NCBI RefSeq assembly: GCF_001045445.1
Contig: NZ_LFNF01000002.1
Coordinates: forward strand, 992,001 to 1,056,000
Length of the DNA stretch: 64,000 nt
Reading direction: 5' to 3'
Source of the DNA: Chryseobacterium sp. BLS98
GTDB lineage: Bacteria; Bacteroidota; Bacteroidia; Flavobacteriales; Weeksellaceae
Positions 1-7,959 of the stretch are shown one piece after another. Position numbers and translations under genes: made by a program. The notes under the pieces were generated by a model. That model was not told where the DNA came from and did no database searches. It worked only from the letters and a program-made list of their open reading frames with translations. How positions within the stretch are numbered: the stretch's first letter is position 1; the number at the start of each line of letters is the position of its first letter.

Positions 1-2
1 GA

Positions 3-95
3 ACAGCAAGAGAATGTGATACTTATTGTAAACCCGATGAAGTATGTATTCCCGGAGTATGCGGTAGCCCGCCAAAATGTTTAGCCACTTCTTAA
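3..95 (+). CDS. 3' end of a Cys-rich small peptide (bacteriocin-like?)
   Basis: The frame open from the window edge encodes about 30 residues with five cysteines (motifs CDTYCKPDEVC and CGSPPKC) and ends in TAA at 93-95, just before a strong terminator. Spaced Cys-Pro-Gly patterns of this sort are typical of the small Cys-rich, double-glycine-leader peptides often labelled bacteriocin-like in Chryseobacterium. The leader half lies outside the window, so the class is an inference. The other forward frame that reaches a stop here (TAG at 82-84) lacks the cysteine pattern. Confidence 0.45.
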   Translation, partial: TARECDTYCKPDEVCIPGVCGSPPKCLATS

Positions 96-126
96 AAGTT
101 GATGAATTAATCAATTTTAATAGTAT

Positions 127-162
127 AAGGTTGTCTCAAAGTAAAAGAGACAACCTTTTTAA
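127..162 (+). terminator. Intrinsic terminator after the Cys-rich peptide
   Basis: An 11-bp perfect stem (127-137 with 147-157), a 9-nt A-rich loop and a T-rich tail to about 162. It separates the Cys-rich peptide gene from the threonine operon. Confidence 0.85.
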
Positions 163-264
163 TTTTCCATTAAAATCTCTCTAATCTTTCACTTTTTAAA
201 AAATTGGTTCTGAGTAAATATATCCTTGAATTGATTTTCTATACAATCATTTCTCATAAATAAT

Positions 265-294
265 TTTGTTATCTCCAAATAATTTGTACATTTG
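265..294 (+). promoter_or_regulatory. Bacteroidota-type promoter of the threonine operon
   Basis: TTTG at 265-268 and TACATTTG at 287-294 match the -33 TTTG / -7 TAnnTTTG consensus of the Bacteroidota primary sigma factor, with an 18-nt spacer. The predicted transcription start near 299-301 lies only a few bases before the leader-peptide ATG at 306, so the leader would be translated from a nearly leaderless transcript. Confidence 0.7.
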
Positions 295-305
295 TTTGGT
301 AAAGA

Positions 306-404
306 ATGAATTTTCTAAGAAACATATCAGATATTTCTGTACCGGAATTACTTTCGGCACTACCATCTGTTTCTACATTCACAACTACAACAACTACCCC
401 GTAG
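306..404 (+). CDS. Threonine-operon leader peptide (attenuator ORF)
   Basis: A 32-residue ORF beginning MNFLRNISD and ending STFTTTTTTP, then TAG. Six consecutive Thr codons (381-398) plus one at 375 lie immediately before the stop codon, as expected of an attenuation leader that senses charged tRNA-Thr, by analogy with thrL of E. coli. There is no homology to thrL and no Ile codon run, so Thr alone would be sensed. The peptide lies between the operon promoter and thrA, and its stop codon forms the loop of a GC-rich hairpin. It is too short for ordinary ORF calling. Role inferred from composition and position. Confidence 0.8.
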   Translation: MNFLRNISDISVPELLSALPSVSTFTTTTTTP

Positions 405-417
405 CGGGGTAAATTTT
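396..417 (+). promoter_or_regulatory. GC-rich hairpin enclosing the leader stop codon (candidate attenuator)
   Basis: ACCCCG (396-401) pairs perfectly with CGGGGT (405-410), and the loop is the TAG stop codon. It is followed by AAATTTT, a weak U-tract. A ribosome stalled on the Thr codons (381-398) would cover the 5' arm. A competing small stem CTAC/GTAG (394-397 with 401-404) and a possible long-range pairing of GGTAAA (408-413) with TTTACC (471-476) are visible. Which fold terminates is not settled by inspection. Confidence 0.6.
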
Positions 418-439
418 CACATATTATTTCCTGTACCTG

Positions 440-459
440 TACTCTTTTTTTAAAGAGTA
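440..459 (+). promoter_or_regulatory. Second leader hairpin before thrA
   Basis: An 8-bp perfect stem TACTCTTT/AAAGAGTA with a TTTT loop, 38 nt before thrA. It has no downstream T-run, so it is not a simple terminator. It could be the alternative structure of the attenuator or occlude the thrA start region. Confidence 0.4.
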
Positions 460-496
460 ACTTCTCTCATTTTACCAACTTCAAAATATCCAATAG

Positions 497-2947
497 ATGA
501 AAGTCTTAAAATTCGGCGGTACATCAGTTGCCAATGCCCGGAACATTATTCTGGCAGAAAATATTATTAAAAAAGAAGCTTTACAGAGCAAAGTTATGGT
601 TGTAGTTTCAGCACTTCACAGTGTTACCGACAAACTGATAAAGGCTGCTGAGTATGCTTCCGCTAAAAATGAAAACTATATCCCAATCATTAAAGATCTC
701 GAAGAAAATCACCTGCAGCTCGTTAAAGAACTGATTCCCGTTTTAGAGCAAAGCTCATGGCTCAGTTTTGTAAAAAAACATTTTAACGATATGGAAGATA
801 TTTATAACGGTATCTTCGTCCTGGGCGAGTTCACAGATAAAATTAAAGATAGGATCACCTCATATGGAGAATTTCTGTCATCCAACATTATAGTGGCGAG
901 ACTTCAGTATGAAGGGCTGGATTGCCTGTGGATGAATTCAGCTGAACAGATTAAAACAGACAGTAATTTTGCCCATGCAAAAGTAGATTTTGAAATTACA
1001 AATCACAATTTGAAGAATTTTGCAGCGAATAATAAAAATCAAATTATTGTTGCTCCAGGTTTTATCGCCAGCGACCAAAACGGAAATGCTACAACATTAG
1101 GAAGAGGTGGTTCAGATTATACCGCAGCCATTATTGCAGCAGCAGTTTCAGCTGAAGAGCTTCAGATCTGGACCGATGTGAATGGCATGATGACCGCAGA
1201 TCCAAGATTAGTCTCCAATGCAAAACCAATCCCGGAAATCTCATATCATGAAGCGATGGAACTTTCCCATTTTGGAGCTAAAGTACTTTACCCGCCGTCC
1301 ATACAGCCTGTAATGGCAAAGAATATTGACCTTAAGATTAAAAATACTTTTGATCCGGATGTCCAGGGTACTTTGGTTTCCCATAATCTGAAATTGTCAT
1401 CGGATGAAATCAAAAAATCTGTTGCAGGGGTCTCTAATATGAGCCATATTGCTCTTCTCACTTTGGAAGGCAGTGGAATGGTTGGAATTCCCGGAACTTC
1501 TGCCAGACTCTTCCAGTGTCTCAGCTTTGAAAAAATCAATGTTATTCTGATTACCCAGGGATCCTCGGAGCATTCCATTACAATTGCCGTTAATGAAAAA
1601 GATATCTATCATGCAGAAAATGCGGTCAATTTATCATTTGCGGACGATATAAAACTTCAGAGAACTGCTCCCGTAAAAATAGAAACCGGGCTTTCCATTG
1701 TTGCACTGGTAGGAGAAAATATGAAGAACAGAAGCGGGATCAGTGCGAAGATGTTCGGATGCCTGGGTAACAACGGCATTAACATCAGAGCCATCGCTCA
1801 GGGATCTTCAGAAAGAAATATCAGCATTGTAATTTCAGAAAAAGACACTAAAAAAGCAGTTAATGTCCTTCATGAAGAATTCTTTGAATCCGAAATCAAA
1901 CAGGTACATCTTTACCTTTGCGGTACCGGAAATGTAGGCTCAAAGCTGGTAGAGCAGATCTTTGAGCAGAATGCTTACCTCCGCGAAAATAATTTGATCA
2001 ACTTGAGAATAGCAGGACTTTCCAACAGCCGCAAAATGTTTTTTTCCGATCAGGGAATTTCCGAAGACGATTATAATAACTGGGGCGAAAAAGGTGTTGA
2101 AGCCTCTATTAACGGTTTTGCAGAAGAGATTATTTCACGGAATCTTCGGAATTCTGTTTTTATTGATATTACAGCAAGTGCAGATGTTCCGAAAGTATAT
2201 GAAAGTCTCTTAAAAAGAAGCATTAATATTGTTGCCTGTAATAAAATTGCAGCTTCTTCAGATTTTGAAATCTATAAAAATTTAAAAAATACGGCCAGGA
2301 ACCATAGCTGCCGTTTCTATTTTGAAACCAATGTAGGAGCAGGACTTCCTGTTATTGGCACCATTAATGACCTCATCAAAAGCGGGGACAGAATTACATC
2401 GATACAGGCCGTTCTAAGCGGAACCCTGAATTTTGTTTTCAACAATTATGACGGAAGCAGATCATTTTCAGAAGTTGTCGCCCAGGCACAGAAAGAAGGC
2501 TTTACAGAACCGGATCCCCGTCTGGATCTTACAGGAACGGATGTAGCCCGGAAAATCTTAATTCTGACAAGAGAAGCAGGTTACCAGCTTCAGTTTGAAG
2601 ATATTGAAAATGAAAGTTTTCTGCCGGAAGAATGCCTTCAGGGAAGTGTGGAAAATTTTTATGAAAAGCTTACCGAGTATGAAGATCACTTCAAAAATCT
2701 GGTGAGTGATGCCCAAAGCAACGGCAAAATCTTAAAATATACTGCTGAATTTAAAGATGGAAAAGCTAAAGTAGGACTTCAGCATGTAGCTCCGGACAGC
2801 GATTTGTATCACTTGTATGGCAAAGACAACATCGTTATCTTCAAAACTTTAAGGTACTCCGAACAGCCTCTGGTTGTAAAAGGTGCCGGAGCAGGTGCTG
2901 AAGTAACGGCAAGCGGTGTTTTTGCAGACATTATACGTTCAGTTTAA
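497..2947 (+). CDS. thrA: Bifunctional aspartate kinase / homoserine dehydrogenase I
   Basis: Catalyses the first and third steps from aspartate to homoserine: ATP-dependent phosphorylation of aspartate and NAD(P)H reduction of aspartate semialdehyde. The 816 aa (usual length) show the kinase signature KFGGTS at residues 5-10 and TTLGRGGSDYTA near 199, two ACT regulatory modules about 310-460, then the dehydrogenase Rossmann motif CGTGNVGS at 475-482 and the catalytic region VGAGLPVIGTI, SGTLNF and TEPDPRLDLTGTD. First gene of thrABC. The ACT modules suggest threonine feedback, and the upstream Thr-rich leader suggests attenuation. Start ATG 497 gives the canonical N-terminus. Confidence 0.97.
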   Translation: MKVLKFGGTSVANARNIILAENIIKKEALQSKVMVVVSALHSVTDKLIKAAEYASAKNENYIPIIKDLEENHLQLVKELIPVLEQSSWLSFVKKHFNDMEDIYNGIFVLGEFTDKIKDRITSYGEFLSSNIIVARLQYEGLDCLWMNSAEQIKTDSNFAHAKVDFEITNHNLKNFAANNKNQIIVAPGFIASDQNGNATTLGRGGSDYTAAIIAAAVSAEELQIWTDVNGMMTADPRLVSNAKPIPEISYHEAMELSHFGAKVLYPPSIQPVMAKNIDLKIKNTFDPDVQGTLVSHNLKLSSDEIKKSVAGVSNMSHIALLTLEGSGMVGIPGTSARLFQCLSFEKINVILITQGSSEHSITIAVNEKDIYHAENAVNLSFADDIKLQRTAPVKIETGLSIVALVGENMKNRSGISAKMFGCLGNNGINIRAIAQGSSERNISIVISEKDTKKAVNVLHEEFFESEIKQVHLYLCGTGNVGSKLVEQIFEQNAYLRENNLINLRIAGLSNSRKMFFSDQGISEDDYNNWGEKGVEASINGFAEEIISRNLRNSVFIDITASADVPKVYESLLKRSINIVACNKIAASSDFEIYKNLKNTARNHSCRFYFETNVGAGLPVIGTINDLIKSGDRITSIQAVLSGTLNFVFNNYDGSRSFSEVVAQAQKEGFTEPDPRLDLTGTDVARKILILTREAGYQLQFEDIENESFLPEECLQGSVENFYEKLTEYEDHFKNLVSDAQSNGKILKYTAEFKDGKAKVGLQHVAPDSDLYHLYGKDNIVIFKTLRYSEQPLVVKGAGAGAEVTASGVFADIIRSV

Positions 2948-2957
2948 AACAAATACT

Positions 2958-3881
2958 ATGAAAAAAATAAAAATAAAGGTTCCTGCTACCGTTGCCAATC
3001 TTGTCTGCGGCTTTGATATCCTTGGAATGGCTATTCATGAACCTTATGATGAAATGGAGCTGAAATTACTGGATAAGCCGGAGATTATCATCAGGCATGA
3101 AGACCAGTTCGGGCTTCCGGAAAACCCTTCGGAAAATGTGGCGGGTGTTGTACTCCAGAATATCATGAAGGAATTAAACCTGACAACAGGTTTTGAAGTA
3201 ACGATCCGTAAACATATCAAGCCGGGCAGCGGGCTCGGCTCCAGTGCGGCTAGCGCCGCCGGAGCCGCCTTTGGAGCTAATTCGCTATTGGGCAACATCT
3301 TATCTGATGAGGAATTGGTACACTTCGCCATGTTTGGTGAGGAGCTTGCTTCCGGAGTTCGTCATGCGGATAATATTGCCCCATGCATTTATGGAGGGAT
3401 CACTTTGGTAAAATCCTCCTCTCCTATTGATATTATACCACTGAGAAGCCCGGATCTTTTTGTAGCTGCGGTACATCCGCAGGTAGAAGTTAAAACTTCT
3501 GATGCAAGGCAGATTCTTAAGAAAAGCATCTTATTAAAAGATGCCGTTGAACAATGGGGAAATATTGCAGGACTGGTAGCCGGAATCCTTAAAAATGATA
3601 TTTCTCTGATTGGGAGAAGCCTTAATGACGTGATCGTAGAACCTGTAAGAAGCATTCTGATTCCGAAATTTGAAGAGATCAAAACGAAAAGTATGGAAGC
3701 CGGAGCGCTTGGAGGCGGAATTTCCGGTTCAGGGCCTTCCATTTTTATGCTCGCAGAAGAAAAAGAAACAGCAGAAAGAATTGCCCGGCTGATGAAATCT
3801 ATATATGATGAAATTGGAATCAGGAGTTTTGTATATGTATCAAAAATAAATCCTTCCGGAATTGAAATCGTTGAAGAATGA
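2958..3881 (+). CDS. thrB: Homoserine kinase
   Basis: Phosphorylates homoserine to O-phosphohomoserine, the substrate of ThrC. 307 aa, the usual length for this GHMP-family kinase. The ATP-binding motif PGSGLGSSAAS begins at residue 89, and the C-terminal glycine-rich GHMP motif ALGGGISGSGPSIF is present. The ATG at 2958, 10 nt after the thrA stop, gives MKKIKIKVPATVANL, the normal family N-terminus. A longer frame opening at 2916 overlaps thrA and adds 14 residues that do not belong to the family. Confidence 0.96.
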   Translation: MKKIKIKVPATVANLVCGFDILGMAIHEPYDEMELKLLDKPEIIIRHEDQFGLPENPSENVAGVVLQNIMKELNLTTGFEVTIRKHIKPGSGLGSSAASAAGAAFGANSLLGNILSDEELVHFAMFGEELASGVRHADNIAPCIYGGITLVKSSSPIDIIPLRSPDLFVAAVHPQVEVKTSDARQILKKSILLKDAVEQWGNIAGLVAGILKNDISLIGRSLNDVIVEPVRSILIPKFEEIKTKSMEAGALGGGISGSGPSIFMLAEEKETAERIARLMKSIYDEIGIRSFVYVSKINPSGIEIVEE

Positions 3882-3911
3882 TCAATGATGAACCCAACAA
3901 ATTAAAAAACA

Positions 3912-5210
3912 ATGAAATATTATAATTTAAAGAACAGGCAGGAAACCGTTAATTTTAAAACAGCTACTATAAAAAGTCAGGGCAGCCAAAAAGGACTTTT
4001 TTTCCCGGAAATGATTCCTCAGTTTGATGAAGAATTTATTCAGAACCTGCATTTGTATTCTGACGAAGAAATTGCATTCAGATGCATGAAAGATTTTATT
4101 GGGGATGAAATTCCAGCAGAGGTATTAAAAAATATCGCAGCAGAAACCATCAGCTTTGATATTCCTTTGAAGAAAATCAATGAACGGATCTCTGTTCTGG
4201 AGCTTTTCCATGGACCTACTTTAGCCTTTAAAGATGTGGGAGCCCGTTTTATGAGCTGCTGCCTGTCATATTTTTTGAAGGATCAGGATAAAAAGGTAAC
4301 AGTGCTCGTTGCCACTTCCGGAGATACGGGAGGTGCTGTTGCCCATGGTTTTTATAATGTTCCGGGAATTAATGTTGTGATTCTTTATCCCAAAAACAGG
4401 ATAAGTGCCGTCCAGGAAAAGCAGCTTACCGCATTAGGCGGAAACATTTCTGCACTGGAAGTGAATGGTAATTTTGACGACTGCCAGAATCTTGTGAAGC
4501 AGGCGTTTTCGGATGAAAGCATTAATTCTGAACTTTTTTTAACTTCGGCAAACTCCATTAATATTGCAAGATGGCTTCCACAGCAGATCTATTATCTATT
4601 AGCTTTAAAACAATGGAAGCAGCATGAGAACCAGGACCCCGTCATTAGTGTCCCAAGCGGAAATTTCGGAAATATCTGTGCTGGGCTTCTTACCTATTTC
4701 CGGGGGCTTCCTGCAGAACAATTCATCGCTGCCTGTAATGAGAATGATATAGTTTCCGATTATCTGAACACCCATCAGTATCATCCTAAAAAAGCTGTGG
4801 CAACCTTATCTAATGCCATGGATGTAGGGGATCCAAGTAATTTCACGAGGATTCTGGAGCTATTCGAGCATCAGTTTGATTCATTAAAAAGTATGATTTC
4901 GGGATATTCCATTGATGATGCATCAACATTAGAAACTATAAAAGAAGTTTATGAAAAATATGGATATATCCTTGATCCTCACAGCGCTATAGCATTTGCT
5001 TCCCTGGAACATTACCTGGATGAAAATCCGGGCAAAAAAGGCTTCATACTTGGAACTGCACATCCCGTGAAATTTCCTGAAGCTGTGGAAAAAGCAGCCC
5101 ATATCACTACTGAAGTACCTGAAGCATTGCATGCCCTTATGAAAAAGGAGAAAAAAACTGTAGAAATACATGCAGATTTTGAAGAATTAAAACGATTTTT
5201 GCTGAAATAA
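3912..5210 (+). CDS. thrC: Threonine synthase
   Basis: PLP-dependent conversion of O-phosphohomoserine to threonine, the last step of the pathway. 432 aa. The Schiff-base lysine is K107 in TLAFKDVGARF, preceded by LFHGPT. The phosphate-binding segment ATSGDTGGAVAHGF and the PSGNFGN motif are also seen. It lies 30 nt after thrB in the same operon. The following folB gene is only 13 nt away and is probably co-transcribed. Confidence 0.97.
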   Translation: MKYYNLKNRQETVNFKTATIKSQGSQKGLFFPEMIPQFDEEFIQNLHLYSDEEIAFRCMKDFIGDEIPAEVLKNIAAETISFDIPLKKINERISVLELFHGPTLAFKDVGARFMSCCLSYFLKDQDKKVTVLVATSGDTGGAVAHGFYNVPGINVVILYPKNRISAVQEKQLTALGGNISALEVNGNFDDCQNLVKQAFSDESINSELFLTSANSINIARWLPQQIYYLLALKQWKQHENQDPVISVPSGNFGNICAGLLTYFRGLPAEQFIAACNENDIVSDYLNTHQYHPKKAVATLSNAMDVGDPSNFTRILELFEHQFDSLKSMISGYSIDDASTLETIKEVYEKYGYILDPHSAIAFASLEHYLDENPGKKGFILGTAHPVKFPEAVEKAAHITTEVPEALHALMKKEKKTVEIHADFEELKRFLLK

Positions 5211-5223
5211 AAATCAGGAACAA

Positions 5224-5595
5224 ATGAGCAAGATCTTTCTTGAAGATGTAAAAATATATGCCTACCACGGCGTACTTCCCGAAGAAAATATCATCGGGAC
5301 CTATTATATTTTGAATGCAGAACTGCATACGGATCTTTGGAAAGCCGCAGAAACGGATGACCTGAACGATACGATAAGCTATGCTGACATCAACGGAATC
5401 ATTCAACAGGAAATGTCCGTTAAATCCAAATTACTGGAACATGTGGCGGGAAGGATCATCATGAAGATCCATCAAAGCTTCCCCCAGATTTCATACATAA
5501 AGCTGAAGATCACCAAAACTTCACCACCCATGGAGGGGGAAATGAAAGGGGCAAGTATTGAACTTGAAAAAAGCTTCAAGCCTGACGATTTTTAA
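5224..5595 (+). CDS. folB: Dihydroneopterin aldolase
   Basis: Folate pathway enzyme that cleaves dihydroneopterin to 6-hydroxymethyl-dihydropterin and glycolaldehyde. 123 aa, normal length. Family hallmarks are IFLEDVKIYAYHGVLPEE at the N-terminus, the DTISYADI substrate loop and LKITKTSPPMEG near the C-terminus. Being 13 nt behind thrC makes it a likely passenger of the threonine operon. No functional link to threonine synthesis is evident. Confidence 0.95.
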   Translation: MSKIFLEDVKIYAYHGVLPEENIIGTYYILNAELHTDLWKAAETDDLNDTISYADINGIIQQEMSVKSKLLEHVAGRIIMKIHQSFPQISYIKLKITKTSPPMEGEMKGASIELEKSFKPDDF

Positions 5596-5625
5596 ATTTT
5601 CATCTTCACAAAAAAATATAAAGAA

Positions 5626-6990
5626 TTGAAATCCATCAAATTATTATTTTTATTAAGCTTCACCATGATTTTTGGGCAGACTGCCCTTGATAATCAATCT
5701 CCCGTTTATAATTTCCCGAAAATACGTTCCAATATTACGATGCCGGTCACTATCCCGCTTTCCGAAATCAGTAATATGATTAACGCTTCGGTAAAGGAAC
5801 TGATATTTCAGGATGACTCTTATACGGATAACAACAATGACCAGTTTAAGGTAAAGGTATGGAAAACCCGTCCCATCCGTTTAGTGGGCGGAACAAGTCA
5901 AAACCTGCTGATTGAGGTTCCTATAAAAATTTGGGCAGAGAAAGGCATCGGTACCTTGGGAGTATATTCGTATCAGAATACGACTTTTGAAACGGTGATG
6001 TCCTTCAACACAACTATCAGCTTCAACAATAACTGGACGATTTCTACCAATACGCAGCCCAACGGCTTCAGATGGGTAACAAAACCCGTTCTGGATTATG
6101 GTAAAATACAGATTCCTATCACTTCACTGGTAGAGAAAAGCCTGAAGGAACAGCAAGGGAAATTCGCCAAAACTATTGATCAGCAAATGGGTACTCAGTT
6201 GAACTTCCAGCAGTATGCGGTAATGGCCTGGAATGTTTTTGCCCAGCCTTTTAATATTTCTGAAGAGTATAATACCTGGCTAAAAATAACTCCGGTCGGC
6301 GTAAACATCACTCCTCTGAAGTTTTATGGAAATGAAATTACCACCAATATAGGAATGGATATTTATTCGGAAACATTTACAGGAAGTAAACCTGCCGCTA
6401 CCCCGACAGTAAAATCGGCAAGTAATTTTAACGTTATTCCTGCTTTGGCAGATAAATTCCTACTGCAGACCACCGCGAATGTCCCTTTTTCCGAAGCAAC
6501 GAATATTGCCCGCAATATGTTCATGAACAAAGAATATGATGTAAGAGGTTCTAAAGTTAAAATCAAAGATATCCGGGTTTACGGCTCGGAAGGAAGAGTC
6601 ATCATTGAAGCTGAAACGGAAGGTTATGTGAATGGTAAAGCCATTATTTCCGGAATTCCCGTATATGATGAAACGAAAAAGAAAATTGTACTTTCCAATA
6701 CAAAATTTAATCTGAGAACCGCCAATATTCTACAGAAAACGGCTACTCTTCTTTTTAAGGGAAAAATTGTAAAGATGATTGAAGAGGAATACGGAATCCC
6801 GACGCAGGACCTGGAACTGGCTTCGAAGAAAAGTATTGAAGAAGCATTTAATAAAGAATATTATAAGGGCTTAAAGATGAACGGGAGAGTTTTTAATCTC
6901 AAACCGGGCCGTGTTTTATTAAACGAATCGGGAATCACTGCTGTTATTGAAACCAATGCCACTTTAAAATTAATACTTAACGGAATTTAA
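5626..6990 (+). CDS. DUF4403 family exported protein
   Basis: 454 aa with an N-terminal signal peptide (MKSIKLLFLLSFTMIFGQ, cleavage likely near residue 18), then a beta-rich body resembling DUF4403, a Bacteroidota and proteobacterial family of unknown function. No catalytic motif was recognised. The start codon is TTG at 5626: it gives a proper signal peptide and the nearest ATG would cut into it. It lies 30 nt after folB and is probably the last gene of the transcription unit. The body is Lys- and Thr-rich with no Cys, consistent with a periplasmic or outer-membrane-associated location. Confidence 0.75.
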   Translation: MKSIKLLFLLSFTMIFGQTALDNQSPVYNFPKIRSNITMPVTIPLSEISNMINASVKELIFQDDSYTDNNNDQFKVKVWKTRPIRLVGGTSQNLLIEVPIKIWAEKGIGTLGVYSYQNTTFETVMSFNTTISFNNNWTISTNTQPNGFRWVTKPVLDYGKIQIPITSLVEKSLKEQQGKFAKTIDQQMGTQLNFQQYAVMAWNVFAQPFNISEEYNTWLKITPVGVNITPLKFYGNEITTNIGMDIYSETFTGSKPAATPTVKSASNFNVIPALADKFLLQTTANVPFSEATNIARNMFMNKEYDVRGSKVKIKDIRVYGSEGRVIIEAETEGYVNGKAIISGIPVYDETKKKIVLSNTKFNLRTANILQKTATLLFKGKIVKMIEEEYGIPTQDLELASKKSIEEAFNKEYYKGLKMNGRVFNLKPGRVLLNESGITAVIETNATLKLILNGI

Positions 6991-7019
6991 ATTATAGATC
7001 AATAAAAACTAATACACAA

Positions 7020-7526
7020 ATGAGGAAGTATCTGGCAGCTGTCGACAGACATAAGGCCACATCAGGCAATCGTTTTCTTAATTACTTTTTAGACAGACTT
7101 TTTATACAGGCTATTTATTATGCATTCTTTTTTATATTTGGAATAGGATACTCTATAGTATATGGAGAGGGATTATCTGCTGAAGATGAGGATCAAAGTT
7201 TTACTTTTACCCTGATCGTGCTCTTCATTTACCTGGCTCTGTCTTTTTCCTATTTCTTTTTTATGGAATATTATCTGGGTAAGACTATCGCTAAATATAT
7301 TACAGGAACAGAAGTGATCAGTATAGACGGAAATAAACCAACAGCCCAACAGATTATTGCACGTACATTTTCCCGCGCTGTACCTTTTGACACACTTTCT
7401 TTTTTAGGGAATAACGGCTGGCATGACAGCTGGAGCGATACCAGAGTAATTAATGGTAAAAACTATCTTGCTGAAAAACAATTAAAAGAAGAAATAAGCA
7501 GTATTGGAGCGAAAGAAATGACTTAA
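7020..7526 (+). CDS. RDD family membrane protein
   Basis: 168 aa. The RDD pattern is seen as SGNRFLNYFLDRLF (Arg, Asp-Arg) before the first hydrophobic segment. Two to three membrane segments lie at about 30-50 and 70-95, followed by GKTIAKYITGTEV and a second Arg-Asp-type C-terminal loop typical of the family. RDD proteins are small polytopic inner-membrane proteins, some proposed as ion antiporters; the role here is unknown. It lies 29 nt after the DUF4403 gene. ATG at 7020. Confidence 0.8.
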   Translation: MRKYLAAVDRHKATSGNRFLNYFLDRLFIQAIYYAFFFIFGIGYSIVYGEGLSAEDEDQSFTFTLIVLFIYLALSFSYFFFMEYYLGKTIAKYITGTEVISIDGNKPTAQQIIARTFSRAVPFDTLSFLGNNGWHDSWSDTRVINGKNYLAEKQLKEEISSIGAKEMT

Positions 7527-7531
7527 AAATT

Positions 7532-7561
7532 TTTGTTCATTAAAAATTTTTGCTATATTTG
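7532..7561 (+). promoter_or_regulatory. Promoter of tRNA-Cys
   Basis: TTTG at 7532-7535 and TATATTTG at 7554-7561 with an 18-nt spacer, an exact match to the TTTG/TAnnTTTG consensus, 23 nt before the mature tRNA 5' end. Confidence 0.75.
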
Positions 7562-7584
7562 CACACCTCAAAAATGGTAAAAAT

Positions 7585-7655
7585 GGTACTTTGGCCGAGC
7601 GGCTAGGCAGTGGTCTGCAACACCATCTACAGCGGTTCGAATCCGCTAGGTACCT
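7585..7655 (+). tRNA. tRNA-Cys (GCA)
   Basis: Full cloverleaf: acceptor GGTACTT/AGGTACC (7585-7591 with 7648-7654, one G-T pair), D-arm GCC/GGC, anticodon stem GTGGT/ACCAT around the loop CTGCAAC (anticodon GCA), T-arm AGCGG/CCGCT with TTCGAAT, discriminator T. 71 nt without an encoded CCA. It has its own promoter and terminator. Confidence 0.95.
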
Positions 7656-7660
7656 CTTCA

Positions 7661-7702
7661 AAAACCTCTAATTATCTTACAAAAGATCTTTAGAGGTTTT
7701 TT
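7661..7702 (+). terminator. Terminator after tRNA-Cys
   Basis: AAAACCTCTA (7661-7670) pairs with TAGAGGTTTT (7691-7700). An inner ATCTT/AAGAT stem extends it, and T residues follow. Confidence 0.85.
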
Positions 7703-7732
7703 ATTTGTAATCATCTTTATTTTGAAAACTAT

Positions 7733-7760
7733 AAAAAAAGCCTCCCGGGGCACGAGAGGC
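7733..7760 (-). terminator. Minus-strand terminator downstream of the TonB-like gene
   Basis: Read on the minus strand: GCCTC stem, inner CGG-rich loop, GAGGC, then seven T residues. It lies about 200 nt beyond the stop of the minus-strand gene ending at 7960. The spacer 7761-7959 holds only a doubtful 82-codon minus frame that runs through the terminator. Confidence 0.65.
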
Positions 7761-7959
7761 AAAAGTGTAATTTTTAGAAATGAAAGATATATTATTAGTG
7801 ATGGTAATAGTTTTTAACCAAACCATATGCCACGAGTATATATAACTCCAGGAATCGTGATTTTCGTGGTATCTTTTCTTAAAAAACATAATTTTCTTGA
7901 AAGAAAAACTGGAAAACAGTGTTAAAAAAATTTTACTTGTTTTTATCAATTTAAATTAA

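Noticed and set aside
1288..1578. Minus-strand frame inside thrA, and similar antisense frames inside other genes
   Set aside because: Antisense shadows of strongly coding frames.
2916..2957. Longer N-terminus for homoserine kinase
   Set aside because: It overlaps thrA and adds residues absent from the family; ATG 2958 gives the canonical start.
7701..7949. 82-codon minus-strand frame between tRNA-Cys and the TonB-like gene
   Set aside because: It runs through a terminator hairpin, lacks family resemblance or compositional support, and its C-terminal part is the hairpin itself.
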